DNA of 13,663 nt from Gammaproteobacteria bacterium (GCA_020027415.1 JAHRAW010000142.1:1-13663), one strand, 5' to 3'; shown: positions 1-7,131, numbered from the stretch's first letter. The notes: generated from the sequence alone by a model not told the origin. Program-made: numbers and translations.

Positions 1-280
1 GTTGGATATAACCGAACAGCACCGGGTGATTTTTGGCGTATGATTCCAAGCCTAAAATGGTCTCTTCATCCCACGCCCAAATGTCGTCAAACTTCGCTTG
101 CACCACTTTTTTCTCGCCGGTCTTCGGGTCGGCTTGCCCGACGCCAATCGGCGACGAATAAATACGCTTGGAATTAAACGGCGGGTCTAAATAAATCAAA
201 TCCACGCCGGCGGAGTTCATGCCCCGCATCACAGCCAAATTATCGCCGACATATAATTTATTGGGCGGCGCGGTTTTCAT
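1..280 (-). CDS. Site-specific DNA methyltransferase, N-terminal part (runs off left edge)
   Basis: The first 93 codons of a minus-strand gene are visible; the 3' part lies beyond position 1. The protein starts MKTAPPNKLYVGDN and carries DPPF at residues 32-35 within LIYLDPPFNSKRIYSS. This is the catalytic motif IV of amino-methyltransferases that modify adenine N6 or cytosine N4. Finding motif IV so near the N terminus fits the beta class, where the SAM-binding FxGxG motif comes later and so would be off-window. The FDDIWAWDEE stretch (about residues 63-72) resembles what follows motif IV in type III-Mod-like and orphan methylases. Target base and specificity cannot be read. The start codon overlaps the stop of the upstream desulfhydrase gene as ATGA, and a good Shine-Dalgarno (GGAAGA) lies 6 nt upstream, so translational coupling is likely. 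Whether a restriction partner follows is unknown. Confidence 0.85.
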   Translation of the reverse strand, partial: MKTAPPNKLYVGDNLAVMRGMNSAGVDLIYLDPPFNSKRIYSSPIGVGQADPKTGEKKVVQAKFDDIWAWDEETILGLESYAKNHPVLFGYIQ

Positions 281-1341
281 GGCGATTCTTCCGCCGCGCC
301 CGACTCGGCAAACACCGAACGATAACCAAACAACGCCGCGCTGCCGCCGGTATGCACGAACACCACATTTTCACCGCGCTTAAAAAAGCCGTTGCGCGTC
401 AAATCAATCAAGCCGGCCATGCCTTTGCCAGCATACACCGGGTCCAGCAGGATGCCTTCCAGCCGCGCCAACAGCAACACCGCTTCGCGCATGCCATCAG
501 TGGGCAAGCCGTAGCCGGCGCCGACATAATCGCAATTAGCATGCACGCGCTCGCGCGCTAGTTCACGCTTCAGCCCTAAATGTTCAACCGTGGCGCGCGC
601 CAATTCAAACACTTTTTGCTCTTGCTGCGCGCGCGGCAAGCGCACCCCGATACCGAGTATCGGGAAAGGGTCGTGCAATCCATGACCGCCCGCCAACAAG
701 CCGGCTTGCGTGCCGGTGCTGCCGGTGGCATGCACCACATGGGTTATGACTAAGTCGGCGCGCGCGGCTTGCTGGTGCAACTCCAACGCGCACTTCGCAT
801 ACCCCAACGCACCCACCGCATTGGAACCGCCGCCGGCAATGAGATAGGGCTTGCCGCCGCGCGCACGCACCGCCGCCGCGCGTTGCGCCATGGCGGCGTC
901 CATATCGGTGTCGGCGGGATGATCGCTGCGCGTTACGCCGAATAGTTCGGTCAGCAGGACATTGCCGGAGACGGCGTAGTCCGCATCCGCATCCATATTG
1001 GCGACCCGATGCTCATAGAGAATCTCGCATTTCAGGTTGGCTTTGGCGGCCGCGGCCGCGGTTTGCCGCACATGGTTGGATTGCAGCGCGCCGTGGGTAA
1101 GCACCGTGTCGGCGCCGCCGGCGATCGCTGCGCCAATCAAATATTCCAGTTTGCGCGCCTTGTTGCCGCCGGTGGCAAGCCCGGTGCAATCGTCGCGTTT
1201 AATCCACAGGTTCGCCCCGCCGAGGTGCGCGCTCAACCGCTTCAACGGCGCCAACGGCGTCGGCAGATGCGCGCACGCAAAATGCGGCGCGCGCGCCAAC
1301 GCGTCCGCTAACTGAGTGGCTGGTTTGGCATGCGATTTCAT
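277..1341 (-). CDS. dcyD: D-cysteine desulfhydrase / ACC deaminase family PLP enzyme
   Basis: A fold-type II PLP enzyme predicted to convert D-cysteine to pyruvate, H2S and ammonia in the cytoplasm. The PLP lysine lies in TGGNKARKLEYL (Lys61 from this start). It is followed by the family block THGALQSNHVRQTAAAAAK, then LEGILLDPVYAGKGMAGLIDL and a C-terminal FVHTGGSAALFGY. The last two blocks match D-cysteine desulfhydrases better than ACC deaminases, but substrate cannot be proved from sequence. The frame is open back to an ATG at 1476, which would overlap the divergent GFA gene. The ATG at 1341 gives 354 residues and about 26 residues before the conserved PTPL, close to family length. ATGs at 1350, 1353 and 1368 are alternatives, and none has a clear ribosome binding site. 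The gene diverges from the plus-strand operon across about 110 bp where no convincing promoter was seen. Its stop overlaps the methyltransferase start. Confidence 0.85.
   Translation of the reverse strand: MKSHAKPATQLADALARAPHFACAHLPTPLAPLKRLSAHLGGANLWIKRDDCTGLATGGNKARKLEYLIGAAIAGGADTVLTHGALQSNHVRQTAAAAAKANLKCEILYEHRVANMDADADYAVSGNVLLTELFGVTRSDHPADTDMDAAMAQRAAAVRARGGKPYLIAGGGSNAVGALGYAKCALELHQQAARADLVITHVVHATGSTGTQAGLLAGGHGLHDPFPILGIGVRLPRAQQEQKVFELARATVEHLGLKRELARERVHANCDYVGAGYGLPTDGMREAVLLLARLEGILLDPVYAGKGMAGLIDLTRNGFFKRGENVVFVHTGGSAALFGYRSVFAESGAAEESP
287..292 (-). promoter_or_regulatory. Ribosome binding site of the methyltransferase
   Basis: Read on the minus strand this is GGAAGA, six bases before the ATG at 280. 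It lies inside the last codons of the desulfhydrase gene and supports ATG 280 as a real start despite the 4-base overlap. Confidence 0.6.
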
Positions 1342-1453
1342 ACCGCGCATCATACTGAATTCGCGCATGGCATGCGCAGCGGTTGCGACTCTACTCGGCG
1401 GGCGAGTTTTCGGGTAACATAGCCACTTCTCACTCAGCAACTGGACTCGGCGC

Positions 1454-1840
1454 ATGGCGGAAATTAAAACCGGCACATGTCACTGCGGGGCGGTGGAATT
1501 TAAGGTTTCCCTGCCCGGTAGATTGAAAGATGTTAGGCGATGCAACTGCTCAATATGCCGTCGCAAGGGCGCGGTCATGGTGGGCGTGCCGCTGGCGGCG
1601 CTGCAAGTTACCCGTGGTGCCGACAATTTGAATCAGTATCAATGGAATACGCGCGTTGCCGAGCATTACTTTTGCCGAACCTGCGGCATTTATACGCACC
1701 ATGTGCGGCGCAGCAATCCGAACCACTACGGCGTCAATGTCGGCTGCCTGCACGGAGTGGATGTTTACGCGTTGGGCGATATTGCGGTGGGCGACGGCAA
1801 ATCCATGAGCGTGGCGGCGGCTGAGCCGGCGCGCGGCTGA
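1454..1840 (+). CDS. GFA / CENP-V domain zinc protein
   Basis: A 128-residue protein of the GFA family (glutathione-dependent formaldehyde-activating enzyme-like, CENP-V/GFA fold). The zinc ligands are visible in order: Cys9 and Cys11 (GTCHCGAVEF), Cys30, Cys32 and Cys35 (RRCNCSICRRKG), and Cys74 and Cys77 (FCRTCGIYTHH). Family members bind two zinc ions in a small beta-rich fold. Despite the family name most have no shown formaldehyde activity, so the substrate is open. Length is normal for a single-domain member. The ATG at 1454 has no strong ribosome binding site but places the first zinc motif at the usual distance. It is the first gene of the plus-strand run, with only 17 nt before the nitrilase gene. 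The pairing with a probable deaminated-glutathione amidase is suggestive of a thiol-related role, but that is inference. Confidence 0.85.
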   Translation: MAEIKTGTCHCGAVEFKVSLPGRLKDVRRCNCSICRRKGAVMVGVPLAALQVTRGADNLNQYQWNTRVAEHYFCRTCGIYTHHVRRSNPNHYGVNVGCLHGVDVYALGDIAVGDGKSMSVAAAEPARG

Positions 1841-1857
1841 GCCGGAGTTTCTATGCC

Positions 1858-2754
1858 ATGACCACCATCGCCGTCATCCAAATCAATTCCACCGATGACA
1901 TTGCGCGCAACTTGGCGTTGGTCGCCGAGTATGTGGAAGCCGCCAAAGTCGGCGGCGCGCAACTGGCGGCGTTGCCGGAATGCTTTGCGCTAATGCCAAA
2001 ACATGCGCAGCAATTGCGCGACGGCGCTGAGCCGCATGCGGTTGGCATGGAAACCAAAACTAAAGCCAAAACGAAAGCGAGCGCGGCGGTTGAATGCAAA
2101 ATTCAGACTTTCCTCGCCCAATTATCGCGCCGTCTGGGTATCTGGCTCATCGCCGGCAGTTTGCCGCTGCGTAGCGACTGCGCCGACCGCCCCTACAACT
2201 CGCTGCTGGTGTATGACGCGCACGGCGAGAATGTTGCGCGGTATGACAAGATTCACTTGTTTGATGCGCAACTTGCCAATGGCGAACGCTACTTTGAATC
2301 GGAATACACCATGCCAGGGGGCGAATGCGTGGTGCAAGATACCCCGCTTGGCAAAGTTGGTTTATCCATTTGTTACGACCTGCGGTTTCCGGAAATGTAT
2401 CGCCGCTTAACCGCGTTGGGCGCGACCATTATGGTGGTGCCGGCGGCGTTCACCGCCGCCACCGGCGCGGCGCACTGGGAGCCGTTGTTGCGCGCCCGCG
2501 CGATTGAAAATGCTTGTTATGTGTTGGCGCCGGCTCAAGTGGGCGCGCATGCGAACGGGCGGCGCACCTATGGGCATAGTCTGGTGGTGGACCCGTGGGG
2601 CGAGATCATCGCGCAACAGCATGGGGACGGAAACGAGGACGGCGAAAGCGTGCACGGCGCATTGTTGGCGGAGATCGCGCCCGACCGAGTCGCGCACGCG
2701 CGCCGCCAGTTGCCGTGCTGGGCGCATCGCCGCGCCGAGTTATTCGCCGCCTAA
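1858..2754 (+). CDS. Carbon-nitrogen hydrolase, nitrilase superfamily (probable deaminated glutathione amidase)
   Basis: A 298-residue amidase of the nitrilase superfamily with the full catalytic triad: Glu41 (ALPECF), Lys131 (RYDKIHLFD) and Cys172 (SICYDLRFPEMYR). The DLRFPEMYR block after the cysteine and the later MVVPAAF (about residues 192-198) are typical of the Nit1/Nit2-like branch, which hydrolyses deaminated glutathione as metabolite repair. Genes of this type commonly sit next to tldD in gammaproteobacteria, as here. The start is well supported: GGAG at 1844-1847 lies 10 nt before the ATG. An unusual feature is a Lys/Thr-rich run at about residues 65-76, encoded by A-rich near-repeats at 2050-2090. 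It sits where relatives have a short linker, between the Glu and Lys catalytic blocks. The remainder looks intact. The exact amide substrate is inferred from family and context. Confidence 0.87.
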   Translation: MTTIAVIQINSTDDIARNLALVAEYVEAAKVGGAQLAALPECFALMPKHAQQLRDGAEPHAVGMETKTKAKTKASAAVECKIQTFLAQLSRRLGIWLIAGSLPLRSDCADRPYNSLLVYDAHGENVARYDKIHLFDAQLANGERYFESEYTMPGGECVVQDTPLGKVGLSICYDLRFPEMYRRLTALGATIMVVPAAFTAATGAAHWEPLLRARAIENACYVLAPAQVGAHANGRRTYGHSLVVDPWGEIIAQQHGDGNEDGESVHGALLAEIAPDRVAHARRQLPCWAHRRAELFAA

Positions 2755-2786
2755 CGCCTAATTTAGATAACCGATCCAATCAACTT

Positions 2787-2792
2787 GGTGGA
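2787..2792 (+). promoter_or_regulatory. Ribosome binding site that fixes the tldD start
   Basis: GGTGGA lies 7 nt before the ATG at 2800. It overlaps the possible TTG (2785) and GTG (2788) codons in the same frame and so argues against them as starts. Confidence 0.5.
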
Positions 2793-2799
2793 AAAAACC

Positions 2800-4251
2800 A
2801 TGTCACAACGACTGCAAATTGCACGCCACACCCTGCTGGAACCGGGCGGCATCGGCGACCGCGAGATCAATCAGTTACTGGGTCGCTTGATGGCGCCGAA
2901 AATTGACTATGCGGATTTATATTTTCAGTATTCCCGCCACGAATCGTGGGCGTTAGAAGAAGGCATCGTCAAAGCCGCGAGTTACAGCCTTGCCCAAGGC
3001 GCCGGCGTGCGCGCGGTCAGCGGCGATAAAACCGGTTTCGCGTACTCGGATGAACTGCGGCTGTCGGCGTTGTCCGAAGCCGCCACCGCTGCGCGCGCCA
3101 TTGCGCGCAACCCCTCGGCGGCGCGCGCCGCCGAGGGGTTGCAACGCCAGCCGCGCGGCAACGTGCGCAGATACCAGCCGATTGACCCGTTGGCAAGCAT
3201 ACCGAACCAGCAAAAAGTGGATTTATTGCGCCGCGCCGAAAAAATCGCGCGCGCGGCCGACCCCCGCGTTAGCCAAGTAATGGTGAGTTTGAGCGCGAGC
3301 CAAGACACCATCGTGGTGGCACGCGCGGACGGCTTGTTGGCGGCCGATATTCGCCCGCTGATACGCATGAATGTCACGGTCATCGTGGCGCAACACGGGC
3401 GGCGCGAACAAGGCTCGTGCGGCGGCGGCGGGCGCTACGCGTATGGCTATTTCACCGACCACCAACTGGCCGATGAATACCCGCGCGAAGCGGTGCGGCA
3501 GGCGTTGGTGCAACTGGAAGCGCGCGCCGCCCCGGCCGGCGAGATGACCGTGGTGTTAGGTCCCGGCTGGCCCGGAATCCTGTTGCATGAAGCCATCGGA
3601 CACGGCTTGGAAGGCGACTTCAATCGCAAAGGCACCTCGGCTTTCAGCGGTCGCCTCGGCGAGCAAGTGGCGTCCGAACTATGCACGGTGGTGGATGACG
3701 GCACCTTGGACAATCGGCGCGGCTCGCTTTCCATTGACGATGAAGGCGAACCGAGTCGCAACACCGTGCTGATTGAAAACGGCATCCTCAAAGGCTATAT
3801 GCAAGACCAACTCAACGCGCGCTTAATGAACGCGCAGCCCACCGGCAACGGGCGGCGCGAATCTTTCGCCCACCCGCCGCTGCCGCGCATGACCAACACC
3901 TACATGCTGAACGGACCGCATCACCCGCAGGAAATCCTCGCCAGCGTGGACAACGGGCTGTATGCGGTCAATTTCAGCGGCGGGCAAGTGGATATCACCT
4001 CCGGCAAATTCGTCTTCTCCACTTCCGAAGCCTACCGAGTGGAGCGCGGCAAAGTCACTTATCCGGTGAAAGGCGCCACCTTAATCGGCAATGGTCCTGA
4101 GGTGCTCTCGCAGGTTTCCATGTTGGGCAACGACCTGCAACTGGATTCCGGGGTCGGCGTTTGCGGCAAGGACGGGCAGAGCGTGCCGGTCGGAGTTGGG
4201 CAACCCACTATGAAGATTGATAAGTTGACGGTCGGCGGCGTGGCGCTCTGA
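2800..4251 (+). CDS. tldD: Metalloprotease TldD
   Basis: The catalytic subunit of the TldD/TldE (PmbA) peptidase, a cytoplasmic zinc protease that degrades small unfolded peptides. In E. coli it matures microcin B17 and degrades the antitoxin CcdA. From ATG 2800 the protein has 483 residues, close to the E. coli protein. The HExxxH zinc motif is in HEAIGHGLEGDFNRKGTSAF (His263, Glu264, His268). The third ligand is Cys455 in GVCGKDGQSVPVGVGQP, matching the position known in E. coli TldD. The N-terminal TldD/PmbA domain and the C-terminal half both look complete. It lies 45 nt after the nitrilase gene and 3 nt before pmbA, so the two subunits are surely co-transcribed. The odd element is a perfect 36-bp palindrome at 3107-3142, coding about residues 103-114 in a poorly conserved part of the N-terminal domain; the frame is kept. 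Confidence 0.96.
   Translation: MSQRLQIARHTLLEPGGIGDREINQLLGRLMAPKIDYADLYFQYSRHESWALEEGIVKAASYSLAQGAGVRAVSGDKTGFAYSDELRLSALSEAATAARAIARNPSAARAAEGLQRQPRGNVRRYQPIDPLASIPNQQKVDLLRRAEKIARAADPRVSQVMVSLSASQDTIVVARADGLLAADIRPLIRMNVTVIVAQHGRREQGSCGGGGRYAYGYFTDHQLADEYPREAVRQALVQLEARAAPAGEMTVVLGPGWPGILLHEAIGHGLEGDFNRKGTSAFSGRLGEQVASELCTVVDDGTLDNRRGSLSIDDEGEPSRNTVLIENGILKGYMQDQLNARLMNAQPTGNGRRESFAHPPLPRMTNTYMLNGPHHPQEILASVDNGLYAVNFSGGQVDITSGKFVFSTSEAYRVERGKVTYPVKGATLIGNGPEVLSQVSMLGNDLQLDSGVGVCGKDGQSVPVGVGQPTMKIDKLTVGGVAL
3107..3142. repeat. Perfect 36-bp palindrome inside tldD
   Basis: The left arm gcaacccctcggcggcgc is followed directly by its exact reverse complement, centred between 3124 and 3125 with no loop. 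The first mismatched pair outside is 3106/3143. It encodes NPSAARAAEGL within TldD, and because it is a palindrome the complementary strand encodes the same peptide in the matching frame. All 18 base pairs match. It is not followed by a T-tract and lies mid-gene, so it is not a terminator. Origin could be template-switch correction of an imperfect palindrome or insertion of a short palindromic element. Confidence 0.95.
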
Positions 4252-4253
4252 GG
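4250..4253 (+). promoter_or_regulatory. Ribosome binding site for pmbA, overlapping the tldD stop
   Basis: GAGG overlaps the TGA stop of tldD (4249-4251). It is only 1 nt from the ATG at 4255 but 10 nt from the next in-frame ATG at 4264, so initiation at 4264 is favoured by spacing. Confidence 0.4.
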
Positions 4254-4254
4254 T

Positions 4255-4290
4255 ATGAAAGACATGAAACACATGAAAGACACGAAAGAT
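4255..4290 (+). repeat. 9-bp tandem repeat at the pmbA start (four units)
   Basis: Units atgaaagac, atgaaacac, atgaaagac and acgaaagat lie head to tail. Nine bases keep the reading frame, and three units each supply an ATG. Gain or loss of a unit would move the start codon relative to GAGG at 4250-4253 without a frameshift. Confidence 0.8.
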
Positions 4291-5661
4291 AAGCGCGCGC
4301 CGCAAGCCAATCGCCGCTGGCAGCCGGCGCCGTGCGATGAAGTGGAGCGCAACCTCATTGCGGTCGCCGAACTGGCGCTCAGCCACGCCGCCGACTTGGG
4401 CGCCTCTACCGCTGCGGTGAGCGTCGGGCAAGGGCAGGGCATGTCGCTCACGGTGCGCCATGGCGAGGTGGAAACGGTGGAGCATAACCGCGACAAAAGT
4501 TTGGGCATCACGGTTTATTTTGAGCATCGCAGCGGCGGTGCCAGCACCACCGACTTCGCCGCCGCGGCGATTCGCCAAAGCGTTGCTTCGGCCTGTGAGA
4601 TTGCCAAATTCACCGAAGCCGATGACTGCAACGGCTTGCCGGAGCGCGCGTTGTTGGCGACCGAGTTTCCCGACCTGAACCTGTTTCATCCGTGGGCGTT
4701 ATCCATGCAGCAAGCCGGCGAACTCGCCGCCGAATGCGAAAGCGCGGCGTTGCGCCATGACCCGCGCATCAGCAACACCGAAGGCGCCACCATCGCCAGC
4801 CATCAGGAGGTGGATGTGTACGCCAATTCGGACGGCTTTCGCGGCTTGGAGCGCGGCAGCCAGCATAGCCTTAGTTGCTCGGTGATTGTCGGTGAGGGCA
4901 ACGCCATGCAACGCGATTATTGGTATGACGCGGCGCGCGCGGCCGCCGATTTGAGCGCGCCGCGCGAAGTAGGTGAAACCACCGCGCGCCGTACGCTACG
5001 ACGCTTGGACGCACGCAAAGCGCGCAGCGGAGAATTTCCGATTATTTTTGAGCCGCTGGTCGCGGTCAGTTTGTTGTCGCATCTGAGCGGCGCGATCAAC
5101 GGGGCGAATCTGTATCGCAACGCTTCATTTTTGTTGGACAAAATCGGCGCGCAGATTTTTCCCGCCGGGGTGCGCATCCACGAGCAGCCGCATTTGCCGA
5201 AATCCGCCGGCGCGGCCGCTTTTGACGGCGAAGGCGTGGCGACGCGGGCGCGCGATATTGTCGCCGACGGCGTGTTGCAGGGTTATGCGCTGAATAGTTA
5301 TACCGCGCGCAAATTGGGCGCGCAAACCACGGCAAACGCCGGCGGCTTGCGCAACCTTGAAATTGAAGCGACCACCGCCGACGATTTGCAGGCGCTCAGC
5401 CGACAAATGGGGCGCGGGTTGGTGGTCAGCGAACTGATTGGCTTCGGCGTAAACACGGTCACCGGCGACTATTCGCGCGGCGCGTTTGGGTTCTGGGTGG
5501 ACAACGGCGAAATTCAATATCCGGTGCAGGAATTCACCATCGCCGGCAACCTGTCACAAATGTTTCGCGATATCGCCGCGGTCGGCGCCGATACGGAGCG
5601 GCGCGGCAACCTCCGCGCCGGCTCAATCTTGCTTAATAAAATGACCGTCGCCGGGCGGTAA
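4255..5661 (+). CDS. pmbA: PmbA/TldE, partner subunit of TldD
   Basis: The non-catalytic half of the TldD/TldE peptidase heterodimer, needed for its activity (microcin B17 maturation in E. coli). It shows the TldD/PmbA fold without HExxxH, as expected for TldE. Recognisable blocks are VRHGEVETVEHNRDKSLGITVY (about residues 67-88), the FPIIFEPLVAVSLLSHL block, and GFGVNTVTGDYSRGAFGFWVDNG near the C terminus, followed by PVQEFTIAGNL. The long start gives 468 residues, about 18 more than E. coli PmbA. The excess is an N-terminal Met-Lys-Asp/His/Thr repeat encoded by a 9-bp tandem repeat that supplies in-frame ATGs at 4255, 4264 and 4273. The ribosome binding site spacing favours 4264; all three leave the conserved domain intact. 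It follows tldD by 3 nt. After its stop comes a small overlapping ORF, then the alkyltransferase-like gene. Confidence 0.95.
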   Translation: MKDMKHMKDTKDKRAPQANRRWQPAPCDEVERNLIAVAELALSHAADLGASTAAVSVGQGQGMSLTVRHGEVETVEHNRDKSLGITVYFEHRSGGASTTDFAAAAIRQSVASACEIAKFTEADDCNGLPERALLATEFPDLNLFHPWALSMQQAGELAAECESAALRHDPRISNTEGATIASHQEVDVYANSDGFRGLERGSQHSLSCSVIVGEGNAMQRDYWYDAARAAADLSAPREVGETTARRTLRRLDARKARSGEFPIIFEPLVAVSLLSHLSGAINGANLYRNASFLLDKIGAQIFPAGVRIHEQPHLPKSAGAAAFDGEGVATRARDIVADGVLQGYALNSYTARKLGAQTTANAGGLRNLEIEATTADDLQALSRQMGRGLVVSELIGFGVNTVTGDYSRGAFGFWVDNGEIQYPVQEFTIAGNLSQMFRDIAAVGADTERRGNLRAGSILLNKMTVAGR

Positions 5662-5729
5662 TGGATATGAGTCGGCGGCGGCGGGCAATACGGCTCGGCG
5701 GTCGGCCAGCGCGCGCGCCAGTACGATGA
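5661..5729 (+). CDS. Possible 22-residue basic peptide bridging pmbA and the ATL gene
   Basis: The ATG at 5661 overlaps the pmbA stop by one base (TAATG). The frame runs 22 codons to a TGA at 5727-5729 that overlaps the next gene's start (ATGA). The peptide is Arg-rich: MDMS, four Arg, then AIRLGGRPARAPVR. Overlap at both ends is what a translational-coupling leader or tiny protein would show, and the downstream gene lacks its own visible ribosome binding site. No ribosome binding site was seen for this ORF either, the region is very GC-rich, and short open frames are common there by chance. Treat as a candidate only. Confidence 0.25.
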   Translation: MDMSRRRRAIRLGGRPARAPVR

Positions 5730-6118
5730 GCATGTATCAAGATATTTATGCCGTGGTAAAACAAATTCCGCGCGGTTCGGTGGCAAGTTATGGGCGCATC
5801 GCGCGGATGGTCAAATGCACCGCCCGACAGGTCGGTTACGCCATGGCCGCGGCGCCGCCGGAAGAAAACATTCCATGGCATCGGGTGATCAACAGTCAAG
5901 GAAAAATCAGCGCGCGCAAAGACGGACGCGGCGATGCGCGACAGAAACAGAAACTGCTGAGCGAAGGGGTGGTGTTTGAACGCGGCGAGTGCGTGGATTT
6001 CAAGCGTTTCGGCTGGCTGACTACGGAGACGGAATCGGAGTCAGAAATGGAGTCGCCGGCGGATTCGGCAATGGTGGCGACGCAAGTTGAATTGGATTGG
6101 CGGTTGCCGCACGGGTGA
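5726..6118 (+). CDS. Alkyltransferase-like protein (ATL; MGMT-family DNA-damage sensor)
   Basis: A 130-residue protein with the C-terminal DNA-binding domain of O6-alkylguanine-DNA alkyltransferase. The active-site motif is PWHRV (residues 50-54), with Trp51 where true alkyltransferases have the acceptor Cys (PCHRV). Other family residues are present: Tyr22 (SYGRIA) and the Arg finger region (TARQVGYAM, Arg34). This substitution defines ATL proteins, which bind O6-alkylguanine without repairing it and, in characterised cases, hand the lesion to nucleotide excision repair. The core ends near residue 98 (FGWL). It is followed by a Glu/Ser/Thr-rich tail (about residues 100-114) encoded by GGARTC-type near-repeats, then 16 further residues. 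The start is ATG 5726 or the in-frame ATG 5732; no ribosome binding site is seen. Its TGA overlaps the pdxA ATG by one base. Confidence 0.88.
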   Translation: MSMYQDIYAVVKQIPRGSVASYGRIARMVKCTARQVGYAMAAAPPEENIPWHRVINSQGKISARKDGRGDARQKQKLLSEGVVFERGECVDFKRFGWLTTETESESEMESPADSAMVATQVELDWRLPHG

Positions 6119-7131
6119 TGGCGGCGCCGCGCATTATCATTGTCGGCGGCGAGCCGGCGGGTATCGGTCCGGATATTTTGCTGCAAGCGGCGGCGACTGC
6201 ATTGCCGCACGGTATCGTTGCCATCGGCGACCGCGCGGTGCTGGAATCGCGCGCCGAACTTTTGGGGTTGGCGGTGGAGGTGACCGACTACTCCGACCAC
6301 TCTGATACCGGCGCCGACTCACAACTCGCGCGTCATCGCCCGGGGATTCTGCCGCTGCTGCATCAACCATGCAAAAACAAAGTGGCGGTCGGCGCGCCGC
6401 ACGCGCGCACCGCTGAGTATGTGGTGAACTGCATTGAGACGGCGGCGGACTTGTGCCTCGCCAAGCAGTTTGACGCCATGACCACTTGCCCGGTCAACAA
6501 AGCCGTCCTCAACCAAGCCGGGCTGGCGTTTCGCGGGCATACCGAATGGATTGCCGCGCGTTGTCAGGCGCCTACGCCGGTGATGATGTTAGCCAACCGC
6601 AGTTTGCGCGTGTGTTTGCTGAGCAATCATGTGCCGCTCACCGAAGTGGCGGCGCAGGTGACCGCGCCGCGACTTCGGCAAATCATCCCGGTCATTCTGC
6701 ACGGGCTGCGCGATTTATTCCACATTAACAATCCGCGCCTCGGCGTTTGCGGGCTGAATCCGCATGCCGGCGAAGGCGGCTATTTGGGCACTGAGGAAGT
6801 GGAAATCATCGCGCCCACGGTGGCGGCGTTGCGCGCGCAAGGCGTCAATGTGGTCGGACCGATGCCGGCCGACACCGCGTTCACCCGCCAAAATAGCGCC
6901 GCCTTCGATGCGCTGCTGGCGATGTATCACGACCAAGGGTTGCCGGTCATCAAGCACGCTGGCTTTGGCGAAACGGTCAATATCACCTTGGGCTTGCCGA
7001 TTATTCGCACTTCGGTGGACCACGGCACCGCCGCCGAGTTGGCGGGCACGCGCCAAGCCGACCCCGCCAGTTTGATCGCCGCGATTAAGTTGGCGGGTGA
7101 ATTGGCGGCCAATAAGAAATCGCTTTGCTAA
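6118..7131 (+). CDS. pdxA: 4-hydroxythreonine-4-phosphate dehydrogenase
   Basis: A cytoplasmic NAD-dependent enzyme of the DXP-dependent pyridoxal 5'-phosphate pathway; it oxidises 4-phosphohydroxy-L-threonine ahead of PdxJ. The N terminus has GEPAGIGPDI, a variant of the usual GDPAGIGPE. From ATG 6118 the metal-ligand histidines are His171 (SNHVPL), His216 (NPHAGE) and His271 (YHDQG), each exactly five residues beyond the E. coli ligands. The substrate-binding His in RGHTEWIA is His141. The C-terminal TSVDHGTAAELAG block is also typical. ATG 6118 overlaps the upstream stop (TGATG) and gives 337 residues, a normal length; in-frame TTG 6097 and GTG 6115 are less likely. A short Asp/Ser-rich segment (DYSDHSDTGADS, nt 6286-6321) of 9-bp near-repeats lies in a variable loop. 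The 3' end lies in an 18-bp tandem repeat shared with the rsmA start. The pdxA-rsmA pairing is classical in gammaproteobacteria. Confidence 0.95.
   Translation: MAAPRIIIVGGEPAGIGPDILLQAAATALPHGIVAIGDRAVLESRAELLGLAVEVTDYSDHSDTGADSQLARHRPGILPLLHQPCKNKVAVGAPHARTAEYVVNCIETAADLCLAKQFDAMTTCPVNKAVLNQAGLAFRGHTEWIAARCQAPTPVMMLANRSLRVCLLSNHVPLTEVAAQVTAPRLRQIIPVILHGLRDLFHINNPRLGVCGLNPHAGEGGYLGTEEVEIIAPTVAALRAQGVNVVGPMPADTAFTRQNSAAFDALLAMYHDQGLPVIKHAGFGETVNITLGLPIIRTSVDHGTAAELAGTRQADPASLIAAIKLAGELAANKKSLC

Noticed and set aside
1342..1453. Divergent promoters between dcyD and the GFA gene
   Set aside because: TAACAT-like and TTGC-like hexamers occur on both strands, but none pair at acceptable spacing (13 or 26 bp).
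3107..3142. tldD palindrome as an integron attC site or terminator
   Set aside because: It is mid-gene, has no T-tract, no loop and no attC core sites, and no integrase or cassette was found nearby.
4081..4689. 202-codon minus-strand ORF opposite tldD/pmbA
   Set aside because: It lies fully antisense to two clearly real genes; no family motif or start signal was seen.
5726..6118. Active O6-methylguanine-DNA methyltransferase
   Set aside because: The acceptor cysteine is Trp51 (PWHRV), so alkyl transfer is not expected.
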